Origin: Phascolarctobacterium sp.
Lineage (GTDB): Bacteria > Bacillota > Negativicutes > Acidaminococcales > Acidaminococcaceae
Reading direction: 5' to 3'
NCBI GenBank assembly: GCA_003150755.1
Contig: QAMT01000002.1
Coordinates: forward strand, 372,001-436,000
Length of the DNA: 64,000 nt
The notes below the pieces were generated by a model. The model saw only the letters and a program-made list of their open reading frames with translations, was not told the origin of the DNA and made no database searches. A program made the position numbers and the translations under genes. Shown here one piece after another: positions 44,926-54,249 of the stretch (the stretch's first letter is position 1; every line of letters starts with the position of its first letter).

Positions 44926-46012
44926 TTAGAACCATTTTTTATGTTTCTTTAACATTTGTAAAATTTCCGCACAATCTTCACCAAAAAGAGATTTCCCATG
45001 CGCCATTTGCGGCAACCAAATACCACCACCTACAGTATTAGCTTCTACAACAACTATTTCATTATTATTATTTATAGTAATATCCCAATGAATAATTCCC
45101 AATTGTGGAATTCTTGAATGTAGTAACTTTACTTTTTCTTGAATTTCATAAATTTGAGGAATTATATAATTTTCAAAACATACTCCAGTATCAGGATGTT
45201 TTAAAAATCTATCTTGAAATTCAGAAAAGGCGACAGGTAATAATCCTCCGTTCTCTTTTACTCCAATGAAAATACCATTTTGATGGGCATTGTCTAAATA
45301 ATTTTTATTTCTTCCTAATCTCAATACAATTGGACAAATCTTTATATCATTATTCCATATATATGTAATAACTCTAAAAGTATTTACTCCATATGGATAT
45401 AAATCTTTCAAAATTTTATTATTTACAATAATTTTCTGGATGCAACAATTACCCCCCCCACTTTATGCAATCTTCAATATTTAATTCTTCTGTACTTATT
45501 ATTTTGCAACCTCTGCCTGAAGATGATTCAATACTAGGTTTTATAAAAACAGCGCTCTCTTTATTTAGAATTTTCCGTGCATCATTAATATTTATAATTT
45601 TAAAATTTTTATCGCGGATTATTCCATTTGTACAAGTTACTAATGTTTCAGGTGTGATTAGATTTTCTATTCCATTTACTAATAATGGTAATAAATTTTT
45701 ATCAGCAAGAGCATATTTATATTTTGGTGGATTCCAAATTCTCTCTAATAAAGGTATATACAAATATTCCGGAAAATATTTAACATCAAAATTACCTGTA
45801 TAAGATGTATATAAACGATGCCAATTATAATTTATTTTTTCTCCAAAATTTTTATAAAAAAATTCATCAATAGATCTTTTTTGATCTTTAGTTAAATCAA
45901 TATAAAGTGATTTTCTTTTTGCAATTTTTGCGTTCTCATGAAATTTACCAACTTTACGAGCCATAATTTCTGATATATTTTTAATATTATTAATATAATT
46001 GAAAATTTTCAT
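44926..46012 (-). pseudogene. Sugar-transfer-associated ATP-grasp gene, out of frame at a G8 tract
   Basis: The N-terminal piece (46012 to 45449) ends IKWGG followed by TAA. The C-terminal piece resumes at 45450 with NCCIQKIIVNN and KDLYPYGVNTFRV, and continues to the metal-site region VVEANTVGGGI at 44926. The break is a run of eight G on the coding strand (45452-45459). With seven G the codons read TGG GGG GGT AAT and the two pieces join into one protein of 361 aa. No other damage is seen, so this looks like the OFF state of a contingency gene. Confidence 0.87.
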
Positions 46013-46057
46013 ACTTAATCACCATTTGATAATACAAAATACTCAAATAAAATTTTA

Positions 46058-47248
46058 TTAATCCCTAAAAAATAAATCTTTTGTATATACCTTGCTCTTT
46101 ACACCAAGCAGTTCTTTTGCCATTCTGTTTGCTACTATTACATCACTAATTGTTTTAAATTCATCAAAGTCTTTTAACACTTTAGAGCCGTAAAACTGTT
46201 CGTCTTTCATTGCCGGTTCGTAAACTATTACTTCTATTCCCTTTGCTTTAAGACGTTTCATTATCCCTTGTATAGATGAATGCCTGAAGTTATCACTGTC
46301 ATGTTTCATAGTAAGGCGGTAAATTCCTACAACTTTAGGATGTTTTTCTATTATCCGTTCTGCTATAAAGTCTTTCCTTGTCCTGTTAGCTTCTACTATT
46401 GCTGTTATTATGTTGTTCGGTACATTAGCATAGTTTGCCAGAAGCTGTTTGGTATCTTTAGGCAGGCAATACCCGCCATAACCAAAGGATGGGTTGTTAT
46501 AAAAATCCCCTATTCTTGGGTCAAGGCACACGCCTTTTATTATTTGTTCTGTGTTTAAGCCTTTTATTTCTGCATAGGTATCGAGTTCGTTAAAGAAGGA
46601 TACACGCATGGCAAGATAGGTATTAGCAAAGAGTTTTATTGCTTCAGCTTCTGTGGTATGCACAAATAATATTGCTATATCTTTCTTTATTGCCCCTTCT
46701 TTAAGTATTTCAACAAAAGTTTCTGCTTTTGCTCTTAGTTCTTGAGTGCAGTTTTTAGGTAAGCCTACTATAATGCGCGAAGGATAAAGGTTATCATAAA
46801 GCGCTTTACCTTCCCTTAAAAATTCAGGCGTAAATAAAATATTGGGAAGTTCTGTATATTTTTTGCTGATAGCTTCCGTATAACCAACAGGTACGGTTGA
46901 TTTTATTATTACCGTTGCCTTTTTATTTACTTTTGCTATAATATCCAGCACTGCTTCTATGGAAGATGTGTCAAAGTAGTTTTTGTCCGGGTCATAGTTT
47001 GTTGGTGTAGAGATTACTATAAAATCAGCATCACTGTAAGCTTTTTCTGCATCGGTTGTAGCTGCTAAATGCAATTCTTTTTCTTTCAGGTATGCTTCTA
47101 TTTCTTTATCAACAATAGGTGATTTTTTATTATTTATAAGATTTACTTTTTCTTCGATAATATCAACTGCTGTAACTTCGTTATGCTGCGCTAACAGTAT
47201 TGCATTGCTTAATCCTACATATCCTGTTCCGGCTATTGCTATTTTCAT
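46058..47248 (-). CDS. ugd: UDP-glucose 6-dehydrogenase
   Basis: 396 aa from ATG 47248 (GAGGAG upstream); a 17-residue extension to 47299 is unlikely because it lies inside the neighbouring gene. The NAD loop is [12 protein letters not shown], the catalytic Cys is in [15 protein letters not shown], and [11 protein letters not shown] and FTPEFLREG are family blocks. It oxidises UDP-glucose to UDP-glucuronate, feeding the adjacent epimerase. Confidence 0.93.
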   Translation of the reverse strand: MKIAIAGTGYVGLSNAILLAQHNEVTAVDIIEEKVNLINNKKSPIVDKEIEAYLKEKELHLAATTDAEKAYSDADFIVISTPTNYDPDKNYFDTSSIEAVLDIIAKVNKKATVIIKSTVPVGYTEAISKKYTELPNILFTPEFLREGKALYDNLYPSRIIVGLPKNCTQELRAKAETFVEILKEGAIKKDIAILFVHTTEAEAIKLFANTYLAMRVSFFNELDTYAEIKGLNTEQIIKGVCLDPRIGDFYNNPSFGYGGYCLPKDTKQLLANYANVPNNIITAIVEANRTRKDFIAERIIEKHPKVVGIYRLTMKHDSDNFRHSSIQGIMKRLKAKGIEVIVYEPAMKDEQFYGSKVLKDFDEFKTISDVIVANRMAKELLGVKSKVYTKDLFFRD

Positions 47249-47264
47249 TGTTTTTATCTGCTCC

Positions 47265-48239
47265 TCATTTTTGATAATAATGTTTATACCAATCGGCAAA
47301 GTTTTTTAAACCTTCTTCAATGCTTGTTTCAGGCTTAAAACCGAAGTCATTTTCAATATCGCTAATATCAGCAAAAGTCTGATATACATCGCCGGGCTGC
47401 ATTGGCAAATATTCTTTTTTAGCTGTTTTGCCAATACATTTTTCTAATGTTTCTATAAAATACAATAATTTTATGGGCTTATTGTTACCGATGTTATAGA
47501 TTTTATAAGGGTCTTCTCCTTTTGGAGCTTTATTTATAAGAAGTTCAATTCCATGTACTATGTCATCAATATATGTAAAATCTCTCAGCATATCACCATT
47601 ATTAAAAATTTTTATAGGTTCATCAGCATATATTTTGTTTGTAAAGCTGAAATATGCCATATCCGGCCTTCCCCACGGACCATATACTGTAAAAAATCTA
47701 AGTCCTGTTACTGGTATTTTATATAGATGAGCGTAAGTAAATGCCATCAGCTCGTCAGATTTTTTTGTTGCAGCATATAAACTGATAGGACGGTCAACAT
47801 TATCTGTTACTGCAAATGGCGTTTTTTCCTGATTTCCATAAACAGATGAACTGGAAGCAAAAACCAAATGTTTGACCGGATTATAGCGGCATGCTTCTAA
47901 AATATTAAAAAATCCAACGATATTAGAATTTATATAAGAACGCGGATTTTCTATACTGTAACGCACGCCTGCCTGAGCTGCCAGATTTACAACAATATCA
48001 AATTTAAATTTTTTGAAAATGTCATTGATAACATTTTCATACGCTATATCTCCTTCTATGAATTCAAAATTATGAAATTCGTCTAATTTTTTTAATCTAT
48101 CTTTCTTTAAATTAACGTCATAATAGTTATTTAAATTATCTATACCAATTACCTTGCAATCTTCAGACAAAAGCTTTTTTGCAAGATGATACCCAATAAA
48201 CCCCGCACAACCTGTAATAAAAATTCGTTTTTTCCCCAT
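47265..48239 (-). CDS. UDP-glucuronate 4-epimerase
   Basis: A 324-aa extended [19 protein letters not shown] (NAD loop), [18 protein letters not shown] (catalytic Tyr-Lys) and the diagnostic [15 protein letters not shown] of the GAE/LspL subgroup support UDP-GlcA to UDP-GalA interconversion. It lies just upstream of ugd in the same transcript, so the two form a uronic-acid branch. Confidence 0.9.
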   Translation of the reverse strand: MGKKRIFITGCAGFIGYHLAKKLLSEDCKVIGIDNLNNYYDVNLKKDRLKKLDEFHNFEFIEGDIAYENVINDIFKKFKFDIVVNLAAQAGVRYSIENPRSYINSNIVGFFNILEACRYNPVKHLVFASSSSVYGNQEKTPFAVTDNVDRPISLYAATKKSDELMAFTYAHLYKIPVTGLRFFTVYGPWGRPDMAYFSFTNKIYADEPIKIFNNGDMLRDFTYIDDIVHGIELLINKAPKGEDPYKIYNIGNNKPIKLLYFIETLEKCIGKTAKKEYLPMQPGDVYQTFADISDIENDFGFKPETSIEEGLKNFADWYKHYYQK

Positions 48240-48261
48240 TTTTGTTCACTCTTTCTTATAA

Positions 48262-49428
48262 TTAATTTTCAATAATTTCACACCATTGTCTAGAAATATT
48301 TTCAAACGAAAAATCTTGAGCTCGTTCTATACTTTTCTTTGAATAATATTCCCGCAATGCTTTATTTTCTATTAAATTTATTACCGCTTCAAGCATTTGA
48401 TTTTCAGCATAAGTTAATGGTGTATCTATCTCAAAATTATAATTTTTATCAACAGAAACCAGTACACCATACTTAGCATATTCAACACCATCCAAATTTT
48501 CTTTAACAACACAATCATCATCTAATATTTCCCTATTTCCAGAATGACAATCTGTAGCAATACAAGGGACTCCACAAGCCATTACTTCTAAAAGTGCGTT
48601 GCCTAGCCCTTCTGCTAAAGAAGGAAATACGAATAAATCACTTTTAATCAATTCCTCATGCGGATTTTTTACATAACCCTTAAATGTAATATTTTTTGTT
48701 AACTGTGCTTTTTGTGTTAATTGGATTAACATTTCTTTTAATGTACCTTCACCATAGATATTCAATTTCACACTAGGATATTGGGAAATTACTTTTTTTA
48801 ATATTCTAATTAAATGCCACTGCCCTTTTTGATATTCTAATCTACCCATTGTAGAAATTATAATTTCTTTATCTAAACACCGCTTATTTTTATTTAAATT
48901 TTTAAAATAATTTATATTAATTGAATTATAAATTGTTTTTAATTTATTTGGATCTGTATTAAAATTTACTATCAAATCACGTTCAACATCTTTAGAAACG
49001 GTCACACAGCAATTTGATTTATTCAAAATAACTTTATTTAACAAATAATAAAATAATTTGTTGTTCGCTTTCACATACGACATATTATTACGTACAGAAG
49101 TAATAATTTTATCATTCACCTTAGAAAAAGAATTTACAATATTTGCCCCATCCATCAAACTTATGCTAGCGATAATATTATTATCTTTTTTTATTTTTCT
49201 TATAACTTTTATTCTTCTATAAATATTTAATATTTTATATAATTTGTTTTTTACTGCTGGCATCTTTAAATCATGTAGCACACCGGCATGTGGATATGAA
49301 ATATTACTTCCGTCAAAAACAATTAAATGTACATTATAATATTTAGATAATAAAATAGATAGATTAGCCGCATTCCTCTCAGCACCTCCACCAGTTAATG
49401 TTTGAATTATTATGGCAATTGATTCCAT
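48262..49428 (-). CDS. Family 4 glycosyltransferase
   Basis: 388 aa from ATG 49428. The GT-B fold has LTGGGAERNAANLSILLS at the start and STMGRLEYQKGQWHLI in the hinge. FPSLAEGLGNALLEVMACGVP is the GT4 E-x7-E nucleotide-sugar region. It uses a retaining mechanism with an unknown donor. It is the first of three GT4 genes in a row. Confidence 0.9.
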   Translation of the reverse strand: MESIAIIIQTLTGGGAERNAANLSILLSKYYNVHLIVFDGSNISYPHAGVLHDLKMPAVKNKLYKILNIYRRIKVIRKIKKDNNIIASISLMDGANIVNSFSKVNDKIITSVRNNMSYVKANNKLFYYLLNKVILNKSNCCVTVSKDVERDLIVNFNTDPNKLKTIYNSININYFKNLNKNKRCLDKEIIISTMGRLEYQKGQWHLIRILKKVISQYPSVKLNIYGEGTLKEMLIQLTQKAQLTKNITFKGYVKNPHEELIKSDLFVFPSLAEGLGNALLEVMACGVPCIATDCHSGNREILDDDCVVKENLDGVEYAKYGVLVSVDKNYNFEIDTPLTYAENQMLEAVINLIENKALREYYSKKSIERAQDFSFENISRQWCEIIEN

Positions 49429-49585
49429 TTTTATCATTCCTTAATTTTTAGATTTTCTCAATAATATAAACAATGTATTACCGCTATATTTTATTTTTAA
49501 TAAAAATTATCTAAATTAATTTTCTCATTTTGCGTTTTCTAACATAGAAATTTTATTTAAATTTTAATTGTAGAGTATTAATATA

Positions 49586-50644
49586 TTACTCATTAGATAT
49601 ATTCATAATATAATTCCAGTTATTTGCTACACTATTTAATGAGAAAATCTTTTTTAGTTTTATTGAGTTATATGCAATATAATTATATTTTTCTTTATCA
49701 ATCAATAAAATTTTAATTGCCTGAACTAATTCTTTTTTATTATTTACTAATATTCCATTTTTTCCATCATTAATAATCTCTTCAATTCCTGAAACTCGTG
49801 TACTAATACATGGTATGCCTAATATCATTGCTTCTAAAAGGGCATTAGAAAGTCCCTCATATTTAGAAGGTAGAACAAATATTTCAGCATCACTTATTTC
49901 ATAATGAATATTATCAATATTACCAGGCAAAAAAACTTTACCAGTTAAATTATATTTAAGTATCTGATTTTCCAAATCAGTTCTTAATTCACCCTCACCA
50001 TATATAAATAATTTATAGTCTGGATATTCCTTTATAATTTCCGAAAATGCTTCAATTAACAGTTTTTGATTTTTTTGTTGCGTTAATCTTCCAACACTAA
50101 CAATCTTATGTATTGGAGTTCTACGTTTCGTATATACTTCTACAGGATTATAAATTATACAACTTTTCTGTTTTACTGTTTCAGGAAAATAATTTTGTGC
50201 ATATCTTGTTTGGAATATAACTTTCTTACAATTTCGATGTAAATACGCTTTTTTTATAATTTTATTCAAAACTTTACTACGTCCATCATTATTAGGATCG
50301 TTACGTTCAGAACAATAAATATCAACTTTTAACCCTACACATGCAGCTATAACTAATAAATTTATTCTTCCTATAAAAGTAATAACTTTATAAGGTGCTT
50401 CTTTTTTTACATAGCTTCTTATCTTTTTAATCCATAAAAAGGAAGATATTATTCTATTTTTATTTGAACTAAAATCTATAATATTTATACGTGAATCTAA
50501 CTTATACTCAATTCTGTTTGATAATAATAGAATTATATCTACTTCAAAATTTTGAGCAGCATAATAATTTGCTAATATTGAAATAACCCTTTCTGCTCCA
50601 CCTTTTCCCATAGAACCAATAAAAAAACTAATTTTTTTCTTCAT
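49586..50644 (-). CDS. Family 4 glycosyltransferase
   Basis: 352 aa. The N-terminal FIGSMGKGGAERVISILANYY, mid VSVGRLTQQKNQKLLIEAF and LPSKYEGLSNALLEAMILGIP identify GT4. It overlaps the following GT gene by 17 nt. AT-rich, like the other glycosyltransferases. Confidence 0.9.
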   Translation of the reverse strand: MKKKISFFIGSMGKGGAERVISILANYYAAQNFEVDIILLLSNRIEYKLDSRINIIDFSSNKNRIISSFLWIKKIRSYVKKEAPYKVITFIGRINLLVIAACVGLKVDIYCSERNDPNNDGRSKVLNKIIKKAYLHRNCKKVIFQTRYAQNYFPETVKQKSCIIYNPVEVYTKRRTPIHKIVSVGRLTQQKNQKLLIEAFSEIIKEYPDYKLFIYGEGELRTDLENQILKYNLTGKVFLPGNIDNIHYEISDAEIFVLPSKYEGLSNALLEAMILGIPCISTRVSGIEEIINDGKNGILVNNKKELVQAIKILLIDKEKYNYIAYNSIKLKKIFSLNSVANNWNYIMNISNE

Positions 50645-51776
50645 ATATTCCCGCCATTTGTTTTAGTACATTTTGTAATAAATACTGTTCTAAGTTTGTA
50701 TAATTTACTTTATTAACAATGTTATTTTCAATCTTACCAAGTTGTTTTTCTATCAGCTTTACTAAAGTATCAACATCATCAGGCTTAAAAAGATTCTCGC
50801 TGCTTATCAAATCTCTATTGCCGCGCACATTACTTGCTATTACAGGTAAGCCTGCTGCCATTGCTTCCATTAAGGATACAGGCAAGCCTTCCCTTCGAGA
50901 CGGAAAAATAAATAAATCTGCGGTTTTAAGTATTTCCCCTACATCTTTTCTATAACCTAATAGTTTTACTTTATTTTCTAAATTAAAATTTTTTATTTTT
51001 GTTTCTAAATATTCTTTTAAAATTCCGCGACCGCAAATTAAATAAATAAACTTTTTATCTTTTAACTGCGATAAAGCATTTAAAACTATTTCGTGATTTT
51101 TATTTTTATTAAGTTCACCTACAGATAAAATTACAGGTATGTTTTGCGGTATTCCTAACTCTTTTTTCTTTTCTCTAACATCTACTTTTAGGTTTTGTAT
51201 TTTGTTCAAATCTATGCCAACGCCTGGTACATAATAAACTTTGCCGTTATTACGTAATTTAAACTGCTTAGCTCTTTCATAGTCTTCTTTATTTATGGTT
51301 ATTAATTTATCGGTATATCTTGCGCAAAAGCGTTCTACCGAATAATAGATAAGCCAGTTTATCAATGGCGCCCCTTTAAAAAAGTGAAAGCCATGTGCTG
51401 TATAAATTACAGTTGTATGTTTACTGTTTTTTGCTGCTAATCTTGTTAATACGCTTGCTACCGGGGTATGGCAATGTATAATATCGTAGTTATTAAACGT
51501 TACTATTTCTTTGAGTTTTTTATAGGCATTGATATTAGCTTTGCTGAATGGAGAACGTGCAAAGTTAATATCATAATACTTATCGCAGTAAGGTATTATG
51601 CAAGGCTCGTTTACAAAGTCATTTTTAGCTGCAACATGTACTTCATAGCCATTTTCTTTAAACCATTTTAAATAAGGCAAGTGAAAAACATTGATATGTG
51701 TTTTTACTACGGTTGCTGTAAAAAGCACTTTTTTATTTATGGTCTTTTCTTTGGCACATTCTATGTTTTGCAGCAA
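50628..51776 (-). CDS. Family 4 glycosyltransferase
   Basis: 382 aa. An acceptor-side HCHTPVASVLTRLAA, VYTAHGFHFFKGAP and donor-side FPSRREGLPVSLMEAMAAGLP indicate a GT4 enzyme of the kind that often adds the second sugar to the lipid-linked primer. It begins 3 nt after the initiating transferase, which supports that role. Confidence 0.91.
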   Translation of the reverse strand: MLQNIECAKEKTINKKVLFTATVVKTHINVFHLPYLKWFKENGYEVHVAAKNDFVNEPCIIPYCDKYYDINFARSPFSKANINAYKKLKEIVTFNNYDIIHCHTPVASVLTRLAAKNSKHTTVIYTAHGFHFFKGAPLINWLIYYSVERFCARYTDKLITINKEDYERAKQFKLRNNGKVYYVPGVGIDLNKIQNLKVDVREKKKELGIPQNIPVILSVGELNKNKNHEIVLNALSQLKDKKFIYLICGRGILKEYLETKIKNFNLENKVKLLGYRKDVGEILKTADLFIFPSRREGLPVSLMEAMAAGLPVIASNVRGNRDLISSENLFKPDDVDTLVKLIEKQLGKIENNIVNKVNYTNLEQYLLQNVLKQMAGIYEEKN

Positions 51777-51779
51777 TTT

Positions 51780-53093
51780 TCACTTTACCCCTTCGGTGCT
51801 TTCTTTGGTGATGATCACTTTTAATGTTTGCAGCATTATAGTTAAGTCGTTGATGACGCTTACGTTTTGGATATAGATAAGGTCATAGACGAGTTTATCG
51901 TAAGCAGTGGTGTTATATTTACCCGCTATTTGTGCAAGGCCTGTTATACCTGGTTTTACGTTATGACGGTAGGCATATTCCGGCTTTTCTTTGATGAATT
52001 GTTCTACAAAGAACGGTCTTTCCGGCCTTGGCCCTACTATGCTCATTTCGCCTTTCAGTACGTTTATTAGCTGCGGCAGTTCGTCAATGCGTGTTGCACG
52101 CATAAAACGCCCGAATTTTGTAATGCGCGGGTCATTTTCCCCTGCAAGCACAGGTCCTGTTTTTGCTTCGGCGTCCTGCCTCATGCTGCGGAATTTATAT
52201 ACTTTAAATTCTTTGCCGAAGCGCCCTACCCTTACCTGGCTGTATATTACAGAACCTGGGCTGTCGAGTTTTACTATTATTGCCGTTATAAGCATTACCG
52301 GCGAAAGTATTATAAGTGCTGCAAGCGCTACAATAATATCCAGCGTTCTTTTTAATATGCGCTGTTCTAACGTAAGGCGCATGCGCGATACCCTTTGTGT
52401 CGGTAAGTCGTCTATCTGCCATAAGTACATCTTATTGCAGCTTATCTCATACAGCGTCGGCACTAATACTACCATTTTCATTTTTTCATTGGCTAAACGT
52501 AAGAGCTGTTCTTTATCTCCTACCGGTATGCTTTCGCCAATAAGGATAATATCTGCCTGTTCTATTGCTTTGATGTTTTCTGCATCGTTACCGGGTATGC
52601 CGAGTTTTATGCTGCTTTTTTCAAGTCCATAGGTTTTTCGGATTTTTTCTGTAAGTTTTTGCTGTTCTTTTTTATCTGCTGCTATAAAAATACAGGGCAC
52701 AGGAAGGTGCTTTACTTCTACCTGGTGCATTACGTACTGCCACAGGGCTAAAAGCATAAAGCCAAATACTGCGGAATAGATTATTACGTAGCGTGAATAT
52801 TCAAATTCGCGCATAAAAAAGGTTACTGCCATAGCGGCGATAAAAATATTGGCTACGGCTACGATGAGGTTTAAAAATATCTCTGACAGCCTTTTACGCA
52901 CAAGGCTGAAAAGACCGTAGATGTTAAAGAAGAAAATTAAAAATACCGAAAGCAGCACCGTAAGGCGCAGGTGGAAATCTACTTGCATAGTTCTCATAGA
53001 ACTACTTTGTATATAAATTGCTATAAACGTTGCTATCTGAACACAAAATAAATCCCCAACTATTAATAAAACTTTCCTATATATATTACTCAA
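51780..53093 (-). CDS. Initiating polyprenyl-phosphate sugar-phosphate transferase (WbaP/CpsE-like)
   Basis: About 437 aa if it starts at the TTG at 53093 behind GAGAGTG; a longer frame to 53153 lacks a ribosome site. Four to five N-terminal TM helices and a CoA-binding-like segment precede the catalytic domain: LKRTLDIIVALAALIILSP, VYKFRSMR, RATRIDELPQLINVLKGEMSIVGPRPE and PGITGLAQI. It loads a sugar-1-phosphate on undecaprenyl phosphate and so starts the repeat unit. It is the first gene of the polysaccharide transcript. Confidence 0.93.
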   Translation of the reverse strand: MSNIYRKVLLIVGDLFCVQIATFIAIYIQSSSMRTMQVDFHLRLTVLLSVFLIFFFNIYGLFSLVRKRLSEIFLNLIVAVANIFIAAMAVTFFMREFEYSRYVIIYSAVFGFMLLALWQYVMHQVEVKHLPVPCIFIAADKKEQQKLTEKIRKTYGLEKSSIKLGIPGNDAENIKAIEQADIILIGESIPVGDKEQLLRLANEKMKMVVLVPTLYEISCNKMYLWQIDDLPTQRVSRMRLTLEQRILKRTLDIIVALAALIILSPVMLITAIIVKLDSPGSVIYSQVRVGRFGKEFKVYKFRSMRQDAEAKTGPVLAGENDPRITKFGRFMRATRIDELPQLINVLKGEMSIVGPRPERPFFVEQFIKEKPEYAYRHNVKPGITGLAQIAGKYNTTAYDKLVYDLIYIQNVSVINDLTIMLQTLKVIITKESTEGVK

Positions 53094-53177
53094 TATTTTC
53101 ACTCTCTTTATAGTAGTTATAAATAGTACAAAAATTTTATATCTAAATTGCAAAAGATTATTTTAATCATTGTTAGT

Positions 53178-53206
53178 ATTTTATCATGCCTTTAATATTA
53201 CTACAA
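53178..53206 (-). promoter_or_regulatory. Predicted promoter of the polysaccharide locus
   Basis: On the minus strand TTGTAG (53201-53206), 17 bp and TAAAAT (53178-53183) sit about 80 nt upstream of the first gene. No classical JUMPstart/ops sequence is seen. Confidence 0.5.
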
Positions 53207-53342
53207 GTAATTTTACTATTAAATTACTATATTGTACTATACTTGCTGATACAAAGTTAGACTGCCGTTTTACCGGCAGCCTGATTATTTTTCTAATTTG
53301 CTTTTATTACTTTAAAATCCTCTTTTCGCCAGCCGAAAAGGT

Positions 53343-53876
53343 TCAGGCATTGCCCACGGTCACTGGCAAAATATATTTTTTGCCGTCAATTATAGACACC
53401 TTAAATTTTTTACACCTCCCATAGTTTACGTCTGTAAATTCTATTTCGTCACCAGGCTTCAATGCTTTTATCGCGGCTTTTTTGGCATTGTTCTCATAGT
53501 AAATCTGCCTTACACATTTGCGCCACTCGATTGCATATTCATCATCAGGACAAGGTATATCTTTTAAGATTATTAGAGGGCAATCACAATAAAATGGGCA
53601 AACAGTTTCGTCCAAATCTTTGTAGCCCCAGCCATCAACATCAAAAGTTACCAATGTAACTAAAATTGCCCGCTGCTGATTACTTTTCTCAATGCTACAA
53701 TAATAAACATAGCCGTTACCGATTGCACTTACAAATTTGTTATATATAAAATGGTCGTGTAATATAGTTACTCCGTCACGATACCAACTGCGTACCTCTG
53801 CAACAACTATATCTTTTTTCTCTTTCATTGTTTTTGGTTTGCCATATCCATTATATCTTTGATAAGTCCAGCCCAT
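53343..53876 (-). CDS. DUF6927-like protein of integrative/plasmid elements
   Basis: 177 aa. The start MGWTYQRYNGYGKPK and the GYKDLDETVCPFYCDCP block match a family (DUF6927) seen on conjugative elements of gut Firmicutes; the function is unknown. A Cys-rich centre and basic C-terminus are visible. It is the first of several element genes on this strand; a structured repeat lies just upstream. Confidence 0.7.
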   Translation of the reverse strand: MGWTYQRYNGYGKPKTMKEKKDIVVAEVRSWYRDGVTILHDHFIYNKFVSAIGNGYVYYCSIEKSNQQRAILVTLVTFDVDGWGYKDLDETVCPFYCDCPLIILKDIPCPDDEYAIEWRKCVRQIYYENNAKKAAIKALKPGDEIEFTDVNYGRCKKFKVSIIDGKKYILPVTVGNA

Positions 53877-53914
53877 TATAAAATCCTCCTTCGCTTTACT
53901 TTATATCGCGATTG

Positions 53915-54210
53915 TTTTACAACCGCTTTTCGCAGCATTTTAAAGCAGCGCGCCTGCAAAAGCAATGGACGGCGCATCCGCTCTGTAATATCCTTGATGA
54001 CAGCCGAAGTGAACCACTAAAATGGACGAAAGAAAAGCGGTAAAAAATTACTTAAAATTCCGCAATCAATGAGGCTACCTTTGCTCTTGCGCTGTGCAGG
54101 AGCTGCCGCAGCGCAAGATAAAATAAAAAAGCATTTTTACCAAGCCCAGGCATTGGCGCAGGTTAGAATGATTACCTTATTCTTCCGCGTCCGACAGGTG
54201 CGGTTTAGGA
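53915..54210. repeat. Structured non-coding repeat, copy A
   Basis: The first of three diverged copies. The closing stem is CCGCTTTTC (53923-53931) with GAAAAGCGG (54032-54040). A second hairpin is CTTGCGCTG (54086-54094) with CAGCGCAAG (54109-54117). A conserved block follows, including TTTTTACCAAGCCC and GGTTAGAATGATTACC (54161-54176). A terminator-like hairpin comes next. Probably an RNA; the strand is suggested as plus by the terminator of copy B, but is not proven. Confidence 0.55.
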
Positions 54211-54248
54211 AAAATGGCAATTAGCCTTTTAAGGTTAATTGCCATTTT
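54211..54248. terminator. Hairpin after repeat A / end of methyltransferase gene
   Basis: A 13-bp stem AAAATGGCAATTA with TAATTGCCATTTT, with T-rich flanks on both strands. It can end the plus-strand repeat transcript and the minus-strand methyltransferase gene. Confidence 0.65.
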
Positions 54249-54249
54249 G

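Noticed and set aside
52132..52632. Plus-strand reading frames antisense to the sugar-phosphate transferase and other long antisense frames in GC-rich genes
   Set aside because: They have no ribosome sites or recognisable domains, and they mirror strongly supported genes on the other strand.
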